This document shows, piece by piece, positions 1 to 12,666 of a stretch of 64,000 nucleotides of DNA (position 1 is its first letter; every line of letters starts with the position of its first letter). Source of the stretch: Fasciolopsis buskii (lineage: Eukaryota; Platyhelminthes; Trematoda; Plagiorchiida; Fasciolidae); assembly GCA_008360955.1 (NCBI GenBank), contig LUCM01006694.1:138521-202520 (forward strand), read 5' to 3'. The notes beneath the pieces are model-generated. The model had not been told where the DNA came from. It made no database searches and saw only the letters and a program-made list of their open reading frames with translations. Made by a program: the position numbers and the translations under genes.

Positions 1-777
1 ATTAGATGAGCTTCCATTCAGCTATACCCCACTGCCTTGTCAGAACCAAAGCCTTTGTTTGAGAACCCTAGTGGTTCTTCTGCTTAGCGGATGGACTCCT
101 TAGTAATGCCCTCCATCAATCCCTACGAGTTATTCGTCTCCAAATAATTCCATACTGCATAGGTCGTCGCGCAGAACAATCAGGATCATGCTATTCATTG
201 CATCGAACGGGGGGGTAGTGATAATTATGCTACCGCTCAGAGTTCCCTCTCTTTTATTCCACCTGTCTCCGACCGAATCTCTTTGCTTCCTCCGCCTAAC
301 CATAATGCCCCAACTGATAACACACCCGATACTCGCAACGGTTCATCACCAAACAGTGTGGTAGGTGGTTTTCAATCTGCTAGATCACATTTGTTCTAAT
401 CTCGCCAACCTCTGAATCTCGGTTCCTTCAATGTGTGCACTTTTATGCAGACTGGACAACAGGCATGTTTTGTTCTGACAATAGATTTACTTTCGATTGA
501 AGTCTACTGAGTCAGTAAAACACGAAATCAAGATTCGAGTAGAGTGATTCAACTAATTTACGCCAAATGTCCGGTCAAGATATTCCCTGCACAATTCACG
601 AGACGAAGCAGCTCAAGCTGTGAGTCAACGCGATGGAGGAGCAGTCTTCGGTGAGAAGGCTGCAGTCCTTTATATACCATAAAACTGCAGGGATGAGTTG
701 ATGTTCAGAAGGATGACTGTGTTAAGCGCAGTTTATTTGTCATCTCGGCATACGCACAAACAGACTGCAGTGCTGAC

Positions 778-1236
778 ATGTTAAAAGAACAGTTTCACAA
801 TGAACTTTTCAGTCTTGTTCGGAAGAGCAAATGCTCTGACTTTGTAGTGGTGGCAGGTGAGTTTAATACACCATTTGGAAAATTGAATCTATCGGAAGCC
901 TATTTAGGTGAGCGCTGCTCCTTGCCTGCTCACCGAATAGATATTGGGGAAAGACTTTTCAAGTTTTGTACAGACAATTATTTATTTCTATCTAGTACGA
1001 ATTTCCGACACAGTTCACGTCGCACGGTGACATGGTGCTCTAACTCGACATTTGGTTTGAGTCAGATCGACCATATTGCAGTGAGCTACCTTCGGCGCGG
1101 TTCTGTCCAGAATTATAGATCGCACTGGACCACGTACGCCCAGCGGGACCATGCGTTAGTTTTAATACGATTTTCGCTGCAGCTCAACGGCCATCGACAC
1201 ACCGCAAGCCCACTTGATAGTCACACTTCTGTCTGA
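778..1236 (+). pseudogene. LINE endonuclease (APE-type) fragment
   Basis: A 152-codon open frame holding the middle and end of an apurinic-like endonuclease, the domain that nicks target DNA for retrotransposition. Visible family landmarks are VVVAGEFN (usually AGDFN, so a catalytic Asp has become Glu), TNFRHSSRRTVTW, SQIDHIAVSY and the terminal RDHALVLI block that carries the Asp-His pair. The N-terminal part lies upstream in another frame (about 410-600) and is broken by stops. The change in the AGDFN motif and the broken N-terminus mean it is not functional. Confidence 0.85.
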
Positions 1237-1984
1237 TTCGACTGTTCGCAACAGCTACGAACGGAAACTATCAGACGAGGTAAGAACCATGATCAACAGC
1301 AGTACAAATGAGCGTTGGGAATAAATCAAGCAGGCAGATTGTTTCGCCTACGGTCCCATCAAAGACACTTAGTCTCGCAAGAGTCGCTTAACCTAATGGA
1401 GCAAAAACGCCAGCTCCCTAACAGTAGAGAAATGAATGAATGAAAAGAGTCGACAGCTGCAGCATTAGTTGTGGATAAACCACCAGAAAACTGGTGGGTT
1501 AAGGTAGCCGAAGATATGGAAGTGGTGGCCGTTTCGATTAACAGTCAACGACTGCCTAGGTTTATATGTGACAATGTCGGGCAGCGAAATTCGATTAGTG
1601 AGGTCATGTGCAATAGGAATAGAGAGCTCACTCATGCTAGACAATAAAGGATCGGTGGTTGGGCTGAGCACTTTAAGGATCAGTTCAGTTGGCTGCATGC
1701 TAACGTATTGAGGCTGACGTCTATATCTGCGAACCCCTGGGAGGTGACTGTTGACCAGCCAACGGAATTGGTCGGAATTAGTCGAATATTGAACTTCTGA
1801 AGAGGGGACAAGCAGCCGGTACCGATGAACTTACCCCAGTCTTTCTCCATTTGGGTGGAGAAGCCCTGATAAAAGAAAGCACTTGCCTCCTTGACTCGTG
1901 ATATCTGGAACGAGGAACGTATTTTGTTATCGTGGGATGAGTCACTGGTCGTACCCATCTTCAAAAAAGGCACATGGAGTAACT

Positions 1985-2975
1985 TAGCAATCATCGTGTG
2001 ATCAGTTTAATTCCGATAGTTACTAGGATGTTAGCTTCGATAAGGCTGCATCGTTTGACACAGATTCGCGACAGTGACATCCGAGACCAGCAAGCCGAAT
2101 TTCGACCAGGTCGAGGTTGCATCAATCAGTTACTCGAAAAGCGCCACACACACACCGCCTCCCTACGATCGTAGTCTTTCCGGACTTGGAAGGCGCGTTC
2201 GACTCAATGGATGGGACAGCGTAATTCAGTGCTCTTTGCCGGACTGGTATCCCAGAAGAGCAGGATGCAGGATTCGTAGTAAGAAATGGAGGGAAGCTTT
2301 ACGATATAGATTACGCAGATGAAGTTGTGTGCCTGTTCGGACCCGCGGATCATGCACAATATGCACTAGACAGATTCTCGAGTTCTGTAACTCGGTATGG
2401 CATGTTCGTTGGACCTTCAAAGTGTAAACTGCTGTTACCTGGCTGGACGACAGTGGTGCCAAACTTGATACTGGATGGAGATGGGCTAACAATTGCGGAC
2501 CCGTTTCACCTAACTTGGTGGCTGTGTGTCGAACGATGGTAGCTCGGAAGTGGAGGTTAATACGCGTATATACAAAGGCTCGGGCAGCTTATACTGGACT
2601 GAAGCACTTGTGGCGTCGACCTGATACTTCCAATAAAGTTGAAAGGTCGTGTGTACTGTGCAGCAGTACGCTCAGTTCTGTTGTACGGTTATGAAATATA
2701 GAGTATGTGTCGGATATATTCGTCGGTTGGAGGTTCTCGACTACCGCTATCTACGAAGTGTGGCCAGGATTGGATGGAGTGACCGGGTGTGTAATGTGGA
2801 GGTCAGGAATCTAGTACTAGTTACCCGCTCTAAAAACACCTTATTTTATCGTATGAAACTTAGTAGACTACGCTGGTTGGGTCACGTTTTACGTATGACG
2901 AACACTTGTCTACCGCCCTTGTATGTCCACTCCCTGTTTCCCTTGGATATACACTCTTTTTATAGAAATGTGTAA
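1985..2975 (+). pseudogene. LINE reverse transcriptase and C-terminal fragment
   Basis: Reverse transcriptase remains spread over several frames. Near 2095-2130 is QAEFRPGRGCINQLLE, the conserved block before motif A. Near 2177-2215 is a motif A relative (PDLEGAFDSMD). Near 2307-2325 the catalytic YADD box appears as YADE, losing one of the two metal-binding Asp residues. PSKCKLLL follows at 2415-2440. From 2649 the C-terminal region resumes with RRLEVLDYRYLRSVARIGW and ends in LRWLGHVLRM. At least three frameshifts and many stops are present, so this is a fossil. The best-preserved part is the last 300 bases. Confidence 0.85.
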
Positions 2976-3257
2976 CAGCAGTCGGTGAGACTTACCTAAC
3001 CGTTTAACGCTGAACGATAATTAGGAATCATTGTGAGTCATCGCGATCAAGGACAACCTCCCTCTTCAGTTAAGATCAAGTGTACATTATGGAAACCTGA
3101 ATTTCTATCAATTTTATTGATTTCTTTAGTTCTGTTTTTCTCAACTACGTGAATAATAAAAATGTTGAGTACAGAAAATAATAGGCTGCAGTAAACCCGA
3201 ATTTAATGAGACGGGAATAGACCAAGTCGAATGCAGTATAGCCGAGTGTTTTGTGTT

Positions 3258-3306
3258 AGAATAGAATAGTGTGTAGTATGGTATAGTATAGTGTAGGCTA
3301 GGGTAG
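3258..3306. repeat. Degenerate TAGTA/TAGAA pentamer repeat
   Basis: A short tandem of five-base units related to tagaa/tagta/tggta, followed by gtaggctagggtag. It is imperfect and there is no sign of function. Confidence 0.7.
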
Positions 3307-3309
3307 AGG

Positions 3310-5150
3310 TATTCTACTGCTTACTTGTAGGTCTTCAACTAACTTCGAAGCTTTGCCCTCAGTCTTCTCAGTATACGTTTCAATTGGTTTTCGCCATGGC
3401 TGACTAACCTTAGCAGAAGACATACTCAAGACAAGCGGTCAGTCGTGCCGGAGAGTGCGGTTGATTTTACCATGCAAAAAGTTTGCACACTTCTCTTGGG
3501 GCACATAAACCGCAGCTACCCTGTGTCGCCAGACCAATCGAGTGTGGAATTTACTCCCTCAGGAGCATGTGCATGAACCATGGAAATTATGCTTTGTTTG
3601 TTTTCGTCATTTTACACTCCTACAACCTAGGCGTCACCTCTGACGCGTCCACTGGCACGTAAGTTCTTCTCTTCCGCGCCAAAGTCACTTAGCCTTGACT
3701 TTAATCACCCAATGTATTCGTCACATTCGCACCGGATGACTTAGTAGTCAGTATTTTTTGCGTACCTGAAGTAGGTACTGCGATAACGATCCATTGGGAG
3801 GATAGTTCAGTTCCTTGGTTTGTCTTGTTTTCAATCCTGTGCACAGTGTGCTCAACATCCACTCCTTGGTGGGGAAACGATTTTGTTCAGTCAAAAACAT
3901 GCTATTGACAAGGGTGGACTGTGGAAACTTTTTTATCGCCCGGTTTCTTTGATTCATACGTGCAGTCTTTATTTTGCTAAAACAAATGAAGAACGAGGAG
4001 CTACAGTCAGTAGATGCATACCATTGGCTGGGGAAATTATTGAAATTTACCGCCCGTAGACAGTTGGGCTTATAGATGGGCGGTTGCTATATCAAAAGTG
4101 ATCGTTCCTGCATTAACATCTTTAGAGAGAACAAATTTTGTAAAAACCAGATAAGTGCTTCACTGAGAAATTTTTACAAACGTCAGGGTTATTTTTTTGC
4201 ACCGCAACAAAACTCCCGGGTGTCGCTCTTCTAAACAAAGCGAGCTCATCACAAACGTTAGTTTTTCATCAACCCCTTATTAAGAAGTTCCCATTTCGGT
4301 CGTACTTATCAGTTACAGTAGAAAAACGGATAATAGTTTCCTCTTAGTCTGCCACCATTTTTGACTGTCTCAGGTCGTTCGCCGGAGAAAATATTCCTCC
4401 CGGAACAGTCTGTCAAATTAGGAGGTTCATCGCCCATCATCACCATTATCGCCACCACCGATCACATTAGATTTGTTCCTATTTGGGATATCACTCGCTT
4501 GGCGACGCTGAAAACCGTCTAGCTGTTTGCTTTTTCACTTAGAGTTCTATGTCCTGTCTCTCAATAGCATAACCGTATTTCCTGAGATCGATCAATATTA
4601 ATCGGCACTGCGATCTTGGCCCCATCTTGGTGCAGAGCTTACATGACACGGCACAAGTGCCGTACAAATTTCGGCGACCAATCCGGGAGCCACGAAGTCG
4701 AAGTGCCGTAAGTTAATTTTCGATCTACCTAGCATACTGAATTTTGCGCTGACTATGCTGGTTGCCTGGTTGCCTGGGTTCTGGTGCACCGCGCATGTTT
4801 CTGATTGCATTGTTTTGGCTATACACTAGTTTTTCGGTAGATTTACCAATGTCCTGTTGCTATTGTTTCCCGTAGTATGGTTTACATTCTGAATCCATGC
4901 ATAAAGAATGCAGCCGGCATCAACAAAACGTCAGTTTTCTCTTCATGGCAACTCTTTTAGTTTGAACATATTTCACTCAAACCCAGTGAAAGTAAAGTTA
5001 ATTTGTGTTTTCCGATGAATCGCGCTACTGTATGAACACTGCATGAAATGCTATAGGGTGGTATGACAAGTTGGCAGATGAGCAAGAGGTGAAGAAACTG
5101 TGCAAAACTAGTCGACACATGGACGCGATTTGGTTACGAGTATTAGAAAA
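3310..5150. other. Anonymous stretch
   Basis: Apart from the weak exon candidate at 3573, I see no gene, RNA or recognisable repeat here. The open frames are short and overlap on both strands. Confidence 0.5.
3573..3658 (+). CDS. Possible first exon with signal peptide
   Basis: An ATG at 3573 (a second in-frame ATG at 3567) opens 28 codons ending at a perfect GTAAGT donor (3659-3664). The peptide begins MNHGNYALFVFVILHSYNLG, then a small-residue stretch (VTSDASTGT): a short polar start, a hydrophobic core and a plausible signal-peptidase site. The exon would end in phase 2. A possible partner begins after the acceptor at about 3845 (a pyrimidine-rich run ending cacag), where the phase-2 frame stays open for about 35 codons to a TGA. 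No family was recognised. The frame is also open upstream of the ATG, so chance is a real alternative. Confidence 0.25.
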
Positions 5151-5159
5151 AACACCGTG

Positions 5160-5322
5160 ACCGGCGATGGTCAAACGGATAAGATCGTGGCTTTTAGATA
5201 TAAAGGTACCGAGTTTGAATCCGCCGATCAACTTCCCCAATCGGCAGCCCTCTGTTGGCCACGGCTCCCTTCTTGAAAATGACGAACATAGCTATTTCAT
5301 TAATGAAGTAAAAGATAAAATG
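5160..5322 (+). repeat. tRNA-derived SINE-like repeat, copy 1
   Basis: Shares its whole plan with the copy at 6428: an A-box-like tggtcaaacgg (5168-5178), a B-box-like gagtttgaatcc (5211-5222), a body containing ggcagccctctg, then ccttcttgaaaa and a tail of attaatgaagtaaaagataa. The B box is slightly decayed. The two boxes are spaced as in a tRNA-type RNA polymerase III promoter, but no cloverleaf folds, so it is a SINE relic and not a tRNA gene. Confidence 0.75.
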
Positions 5323-6427
5323 GATCCATGCACAAATACCTCTGTTGCGCAGAACTCCTTTTGTCATCAGACCTATCTCGATTGACCAGTTAACGAGGTC
5401 ATTTTTTCTCCCGTTAGAATTTTCTTATCCCACGAGAGTTGTTGAAGCTTTATCTTAGGTACACTAATCCCACCAGCTGACTTACGCGTAACCGCCGGAA
5501 GGGACAAACCGCTGAATGAGTTCTATGGTATGTCAGCTCCAGCTTTCTCCAACGGAATTCAGAAGCGGTTTTCTCATACTACCTGTCGTGGTTGGATGTG
5601 GTTCTGCATCTGCGGTTATTGATTTTGAAATCTTCAGGAAACAATTTACAATTGTAACCTCTAATCATTGGTTCCCCGTACACCGATTTCGTATTTGCGT
5701 TTGTTGGGTTGTTGAACTGAGTTCCAAGTACACCTCGGTAGAATTTGGAGTATACGCCTAGCCAGTATCGTTGAAGTGTTTCATCCTCGATCACGCAATT
5801 GTTCGTGCGACTTCCGCAATGCCAAAAAGCATTGCATCTGAAGTCGGAGGTTCAAACGTGACACGATTTCCGTTACGGGATTGCACGGAAAAGTTTAGTT
5901 AGCGTACTCTATTCCATTGTCTCTTGGTGATGTAGCCTGTACAATGCGGAAAAGGACAACATGTAATTCTTCGAACCAAACACGAGATTTTGTGCATCCG
6001 AATCCTTTTAGAAATGTCTAAGGGGAAACAGCAATCTCGATCACAGGATTGATTCAATTCAGTTGTCTTCTGCTTGTTTCTCAGTAGTCTCACAAATGCT
6101 TTTTTTCTGAATCAATTCTTGCGTGAAAGTTTGTTCACAGTTGAGCAGTAACCGTGAAGTAGTGGGAACTAATCTACATAGTGATCATACCTCTTCTTTC
6201 ACTGAGGAAACTAGGAAATCCATTGAAATACCTGACCATCATTTTGTCGTGAATTGCTTTTTGCTGTTTGTTAATGTGGGATTTTCGCGAAATATTAGCT
6301 TGAATGAGCAAATTGTTTGAACGGACAGTACCAATAAATATCCCACCCGAAGTACTTGGCTTGTGTGTCAACTTCGTTCCCATTCTTTGCTGTTATGATT
6401 AAGAATATCATAGTAAAAATCACCCGA

Positions 6428-6596
6428 ATGGCTGGTGGTGGCCAAACGGACAATGTCGTGGACTTTGGACGCGAAGGTGGCGGATTCGAATCCTCCCACC
6501 GCCGGTCAACTTCCTCACTTGGCAGCGCTCTGCGACCCCCTTCTTGAAAAACGATATACACTGTTATCTCATTAATAAAAGGAGTGAAAGAAAAAA
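6428..6596 (+). repeat. tRNA-derived SINE-like repeat, copy 2 (best preserved)
   Basis: The most intact member of the family. It has an A box tggccaaacgg (6439-6449) and a B box ggattcgaatcc (6482-6493), matching the pol III internal promoter. A body follows (ccgccggtcaacttcctc, ggcagcgctctgcgacccc), then cttcttgaaaaacg and an A-rich tail built on attaataaaaggagtgaaag. It matches copies at 5160, 18290 and 21715, all in the same orientation. Length about 170 bases. Confidence 0.8.
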
Positions 6597-6599
6597 TCT

Positions 6600-7886
6600 A
6601 TTTTGAGTAGGTTGGTGACTGATATGTCAATTCCACGTCTTTTTTCTGCCGATGGTCGCGCTAGCGGCTTTGGCTCACGAGGTGCAAAAGTTAATGATAA
6701 TTTGTCCTGTGTTGTTGTCGAGGTGCATTTCACACTCTGAAGAGATTTAAATTCCCCACGGGAATCGTTTTTCACATTAAACAGGACTGGACCTTTTCAG
6801 TCGCGTTCATATCTAAGGGCTTAAATGGCCAAGGTAACAATATTTTTCCCTATATCTCTCATGTACCCCCGAGTGGTTCTCGATTCATGAAGAATTAGGC
6901 TGCCATTCGGAAGTACAAAGCTCCCCGCATGGGTGCATATTTCTAAAAAGTAGTCTTTATTGCTTCACTTTTAGTCTGAATTCACAGTCTGATCGTGACA
7001 GACGCTGCGTCCCACTCGGGTGGCCTTATCGGAATTACGAATCAATCCAAACGATCGGTTGAACGTGCCTGAGGGACTGGGCAACCAGATGAGGCCACCT
7101 GGTAACCTGAATGCTCACGCTGGTTTTTAAAATACGTATTTGCCAAAGAACAAACAATTACTGGTGGAAGTGATAATGAGCCGAAGTTTCGGTAATCAAG
7201 GCCAACCTTTCTGAAGATAGCTTTCAATTAATAACTATTTTAACGAAAATTCGGAAAAAGTACACCTTAGCAGAAAGGATAGAAGAAAATGTTCAACCAC
7301 AAACGAGGAATTCGTACACAGACCTTAGACTTTATGATCCAGGTTTATTGGCAGACTAGGTCTTCTGCTGGTACTGCTGACAGGATCGATCCCAAATCGC
7401 ATAGTTTGATGCATCAAAGCATTTGTAGCCCAGATCGAGAACAATCAGACACGCTTGTGGATGCAGTAATTTTCGGCCCTATGCGTATTTCAGTAGGCAG
7501 GCTAACATCAGGATTCCACCTAAAGGTTAATAGAAAGCACATCATATTTTTGCGCACTTTGAAGCTTCCTCTCTGTAAGTTCTTCGCGCGCACACACTGT
7601 GATCGAATGGGACCTAGGATAGAGTGCAAATATGCTTGTCCTTGTCCGCGTCTCGTGCTTGCCTTATCCCCTCGCCTCCATCTGGTCGCCTTGAGATTGC
7701 GCATCGTTCAGTGTTTTGGCTTTTGATATTGGTGCTGCATTGTTGTTTCTGTGCTGTGCTGTGCCGATTTTCTGCCTCAGATCTGTGACAGTGGTTTGCG
7801 GTGAACGAAGACATATGATATTGGGTGTTGTTCACGCCATCCCGCATCGTCTCGGTAATTTTTCCTCCATGCATATCTTATTCCAG
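6600..7886. other. Anonymous stretch before the large gene's first visible exon
   Basis: No supported gene. A 145-codon frame (7289-7726) opens at an ATG, but it has no coding-like composition and competes with an equally open minus-strand frame. The frame of the exon at 7887 stays open back to 7695, with in-frame ATGs at 7815 and 7869, so the large gene's own start could lie here. Confidence 0.4.
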
Positions 7887-8466
7887 GTTGGCTTGTATTC
7901 CAAACCTACACAATGTCCATGCACAAACCAAGCCCCGGCTCCAATGACCCGAAGCTTTATACCTTGTACCAGTTCTTACTCACTTGGCCCAACCAACAAT
8001 CACATGAGACAAGAAAGTGACCCCAGTCAGAATAGTTCTCATCCACCTTCCACCGTCTGCCCAATGTGTGCGTGCACAGCGGACTGCTGTCAGCCGTTTC
8101 GCTCGACGAACAATACTTATACCGCAGTACCCAATGAGCTTTATCGACCACAGAGCCAACCGACTTGCTACTTTTTCAGTCATGGTACCCCCAGCATGCC
8201 CGACCTCGAAGCCACCGAGATTCGACGACCAATGACCCACTATTCTACTCTCCCGTGGCCTACCACAAGTCCCAGTCCAATCGACAAGTACACTAGACTG
8301 GTACCGCAAGAAAGCAATGTGTCTTCCATTCCAGATCCGAATCGAACAACCAATTTCTGGTCAGGAAATTCATCACAACCGACTTTTAGGAGTAGTTGTT
8401 ACATGCCTACGCCAATGCTTGCCTCATATCCTTCCGTTCCAAGGCATGGACAGTTCGCATTTCCGA
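7887..8466 (+). CDS. Large gene, exon A: Ser/Pro/Thr-rich segment with a Cys cluster
   Basis: An open frame of about 193 codons, the second longest in the window. It is bounded by a pyrimidine-rich acceptor (AG at 7885-7886) and a perfect GTAAGT donor (8467-8472). It starts in phase 0 and ends one base into a codon. The peptide is rich in Ser, Pro, Thr and Asn with scattered Tyr (YTAVPNELYRP, HYSTLPWPTT), as in disordered cytoplasmic tails. A tight cysteine group, CPMCACTADCC, sits at residues 58-68, with further Cys at 10, 12 and 27. No domain was recognised. The phase-1 end matches the phase-1 start of the exon at 33482, which supports splicing to it across about 25 kb. The true 5' start is unknown; an in-frame ATG at 7869 is an alternative start if 7887 is not a splice site. 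Confidence 0.65.
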
Positions 8467-9382
8467 GTAAGTTTTTTTCGCGAAAACCTCATCGGCATTA
8501 CACGTTTTCTAACTGTCCAAATCGAAATCCATCAAGCACATGCACAACTTGCTTTGGCAATATCAATGCCCAGGTTTTTATTGTCAGTTACTGAAGCTAA
8601 TCGAAACTTAAACTTTTCCGACTAACTCGAATTCCTGTCACGGATACAAGGAACGCGTAATCGTCGAACACAGGTCTGTCCCACGAGGCAAAGCACATTC
8701 TTGTACCTCAATAGAATATAAGTAGGTGTGCAATTCGACCACCTGACTACAATTTTCTACTAGGGGAAAAATCGCGGTGCCATTTAAGAATGGGTAGTTG
8801 TCTGAAAACATTTTGTAATTCTATTTCTGTGACCTGAATTCCGGACTCAACACGAGTCTCCTGCAACTCCGGATGAATTATAAGAAAAGTCATTTTTCCT
8901 GAGACTTGGGGTCGAAATTCTCGACTTTAACAGGCTGTCACCATGGTATGACATCGCTCGTCGTTTCTTCACTGATACCTCCAAATTGCAGCCTAGTCAT
9001 GATGATATTAGCTTTGCATTAGTTGTTAAATTATCTTAACTATTGAAACATCGTAAATGACCGTGAAACTGTGTCTGAGTGCTGAGACCAGAATTAGTCC
9101 ATGCGCATCAAACGAGTCAGTTTTGTCGTTCAATAACACTTCATCTCTCATGCCGATTGACCTTTGTGGTTCTTCGTGCTCACACAAACAAACAAAATGG
9201 CTTGTGATTCCCTGTCAGACTAGGTCCCAGTTACCTGAATCGAGGAGCACAAATCGACTGTATACGCGACACTTCCATGCTCTGTCTTCTGGTGCACATT
9301 CATGTACATGTTCAAATCGCCATCTCTAATTGGGTTACGCCGGGCAAAATGAAATTTTGACCCGTGGATTGCTCAGCTACCG

Positions 9383-9432
9383 TACATACATACATACATG
9401 CATACATACACGCACGCACACACACACACACG
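9383..9432. repeat. (CATA)n/(CA)n microsatellite
   Basis: A run of catacataca units turning into cacaca. It is a compound tetra- and dinucleotide repeat. Confidence 0.95.
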
Positions 9433-11798
9433 GACACATCCACATGCTACGCACAACTCAATATTACTAGACTGACAAATTTCATGCTTTTGTGTGCACA
9501 TTTTGTTGCACAATTAAATGACAATGTCCATTATCGATCGGAACCGCGCTGACTGCCAACTCTCCGAGCCTTGGACTGCTGTCAATTTTGTCGCTGGGAC
9601 TGCACCCTTAGGTAGATCAATGCTACCATTACACAGTATCTGTAACATTTATTTAGTTACCTGCACCCGTGGCCTTCCCATACTTCTAGCCGACAGTTTA
9701 GGCCCATTGTCATGATCTCTCGCTCTCGTTCGCTCTTTCTCTCTAAAGTCTCCATCGCTGTCGTTTTATTTTCCATTGTTGGTGGTTGATTTCAATAAGT
9801 CTGTCTGTACGCATGGCTTATTAAAGTGATACCTTGTTCATGGACCGACACTGATATCAGTTCAGGGTTGTTTGTAATTCCGTCTGTGTTCACTTACTAA
9901 TTGAACTGAATAACAGACAGTCTGCGTTGCACTGTTTGCTCACAGATTATGTATAATGGGGTTACGAAATCTGTTTTATTTGTAAACTTACAAATACGTC
10001 CGAGTAAGTGAAATGACTGATTTACGTTAATCGACCATTGTGCGAACGTGCCAACCAGACTGTTTGACCTGGTATCGGCTCAAAGCAGCACACATTCACC
10101 GATCCCAGAGTGGAACCGGAAATAAGGCTGAACGAGATTCTGAGTATCCCGAAGAAAAACATTATATTGTCGCACTAACAATGCATATATTCGCAATGTA
10201 CATAGTAAGTACTCACAGGTACAGAAGCGCTTATGCGCTTTGGCAAAATCACATGACTTAGTCAATATTGCGGCAAGAATGCGAGAATTCTAAGTTTTAA
10301 AATCCGGCGCTGTTAAAAATTAATATTCATACTACAAATCGAACGACTGACCACTGCGGTACATTTGTCTTTTGATTTTCCGGAGAGTTCGTTAGATGTC
10401 ATCTTTACGTAGTTTAGCGTTTGCTGATTTTTGTTTTTTATCGACCACAAAATTTCTATCAATCCATGTGGAGTGAGAATAATAGGTTGGCCGTAGTTAT
10501 TTGTATAGACCAAATACATTGTGTCCGTAGGCAAGTACAAACATTCAAAGGACACGTCATGGTGCCTATATGTGTCGATGCACCTAGTGTCCGACGTGTT
10601 CAGCTATTCTGCAGGGTTTAGAGTAAAGCAGTTTGACCTTTGTTGGTCCCAGTTATCGACCGCTGTAATAGATGGCTCAGTGGCTAGTCTGGATGCGACC
10701 AGGCCTCTGTTCAGACTTTGGTTACTAGAACAACTAGAGCCTTGGGAGATGTGAATGCATGGTTATTTTCATGATGAAATCATATTATTATTGATTATTG
10801 GAGGACATGGAGCGTCAGTTAGGGAAAATGACTGGTCCATAACTGTGACAACCTTGTGTACGGATAGAATTCGACCGCTAGATATCTGTCTATTTACTGT
10901 GCTGCAATTTTGCGGTGAAGACTCCTCTTCACATTTCCTGTCCTCGGTATATTTACAGAAATCAGTTTCTAACCAGAAACAAAATAAAGAAACTTGGCAG
11001 TCAGTTGTTCAAATCCTGTTGGCTGACTATAATCCCAATAGTTAAGTGTTCGGAACACCATTGGTTCATTTCAATGTGGCGGCAATATGGAATTTTCGGT
11101 GTGAAAAATGCCAATGAATTTCTCGGCTCCGATTTCACCCAGTTCCTTTTAAGACCTGAGACCTCGAAATTAATTAACTTAATTAACCCTCGTCAATGAG
11201 AGCTTTTTAATGTGCTTTATAACAGCTGCCATGTATTACGATTGTACTAACCGCAATTTTTATCTGTGGGTCTCCTTCTTAATGCCTGCCATGACTTTTC
11301 GAGGTCGAATACTCTGTACTTATCCACCTTCTAGTTGGCTGTGTGTGCTCACGGAGTGAAAAACACTGTGCCCAAAAAACTCAAACCTCACGGATAAATT
11401 CCAGTCTGGTAGTTGCGTTTTTAATACCCTGTATTCCCCCACCGCATGCGAATCTGTCACAGCGATCTCTTCCAGGTCTAATGGACCAATCTGCTCTCAT
11501 CACTGTCATACAACTTTTCCTTCATGCAGCACCTTTCACAAGCACTTGTACGTATACGGTCCGCCCTTATAAAGAGCGAATAAAATAAAATGTTCCTCAT
11601 TGTCGTCCGGACATTGTGAGCAAATCGGTTTCCGCTGGTAGGAACACTGCTGTCAATGGGGCAATAGCAGTATAGTCCAACGGCGGGATCACGAATGCTG
11701 AGTCCCCCCGTCCAGTTAACTGTTGCCATTTGTTCCCACGGCCAGACAAGTGGGCCGATGACGGCACGTTTCTCATACGGCTCTTTGATTGTGCGAGC

Positions 11799-11799
<1 letters not shown>

Positions 11800-11850
<51 letters not shown>
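11800..11850. repeat. (TA)n microsatellite
   Basis: About 25 uninterrupted TA units. Confidence 0.98.
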
Positions 11851-11853
<3 letters not shown>

Positions 11854-12423
11854 CCATGGCCTTGTTAAAAAGTGCCTTTCCTGGGTAGTACTACTCACAG
11901 AATACTTAGTGTTGTCTGGGCGATGAAATGTTAATCAGCTAAGGGTATAGCATGGAACAAGTGGAAAAAACGTACGCATCCAAAATCTCACAGTCATCAC
12001 AAACAGACAGTCAGACGTTGATAAGAAATGAACTGAAATATGCGATGCAATGATGCTCTTTTAACCGTGTGCCGCATCTACGAGACAATCGCGAAGTTAC
12101 TGTGCGCTAGGGAAATCTACGGGTGGTGTGACCGAAAAACCGGCACTGTGGACTGGCACAAAAATTTCCCGCTTTCGTATTTGACAACTGATTTAAAAAA
12201 ATGAGCCGCTACAGTGTATCATCGTCGAAAAGTTGTTTGTGCAATATATTTGTGGCCAATTGAAGTAATTTTCGGCATTGGCCCTTCCTAAAAACTTCAA
12301 AAAGAATTTTCCGAATGCGGTGAAATGCATTTACGCCTATTCGGCAAGGTCATTTTCCATGCAACTATTCATCACGTGATGGCGGCGCTCAACTGCTCAT
12401 TAATAAGCCATCGCACAGCCGTC

Positions 12424-12515
12424 TCAACCTTGTTAGGAATCATCAGTAGTGTATATCCGCCATGCCGGAACTAGGACGCGAATCCTGGACGAACGATTTT
12501 TGTGTCGATTTCCAT
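12424..12515 (+). repeat. Anonymous repeat family 2, copy 1
   Basis: Matches 20486-20575 over about 80 bases with scattered changes. Both share ccttgttag-aatca, then gtat-tcc-ccgc, ggaac, and tggacgaacgatt. The family was not recognised. The ATG-led frame inside it (12461) is part of the repeat and is not treated as a gene. Confidence 0.6.
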
Positions 12516-12666
12516 AGCCGAGTTCGCTCCCAGGGGAAATGCACTGCTGAAAGTTCCCTTCGAGAATGATTGCAGTGCAGTGCTTTCCTGGTATGCCGAG
12601 CATCGATGTCACGTGATTACTAACTTCACAAAAACGTAATCCACTGTTACTACTAATTTAAACTAA

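Larger units (their letters stand above)
400..2975 (+). mobile_element. Decayed RTE-like non-LTR retrotransposon (LINE)
   Basis: Remains of one LINE read in the + direction through several frames. It begins with an endonuclease start around 410-480 (SFNVCTFMQTGQQ), continues through the endonuclease body at 778-1236, then a damaged linker, the reverse transcriptase from about 1985 and a C-terminal part to 2975 (RWLGHVLRM). The order endonuclease, RT, C-terminal tail matches a full-length element of the trematode RTE-like type. The assignment rests on remembered family wording; CR1-like is the alternative. Many stops and frameshifts make it dead. Both ends are vague: no poly-A or target-site duplication was recognised. 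Confidence 0.85.

Noticed and set aside
6428..6596. tRNA gene suggested by the A and B boxes
   Set aside because: No acceptor stem or cloverleaf; repeated elsewhere with an A-rich tail, so SINE.
7289..7726. 145-codon + frame starting with ATG
   Set aside because: Background-like composition, an equally long minus frame, no clear partner exon.
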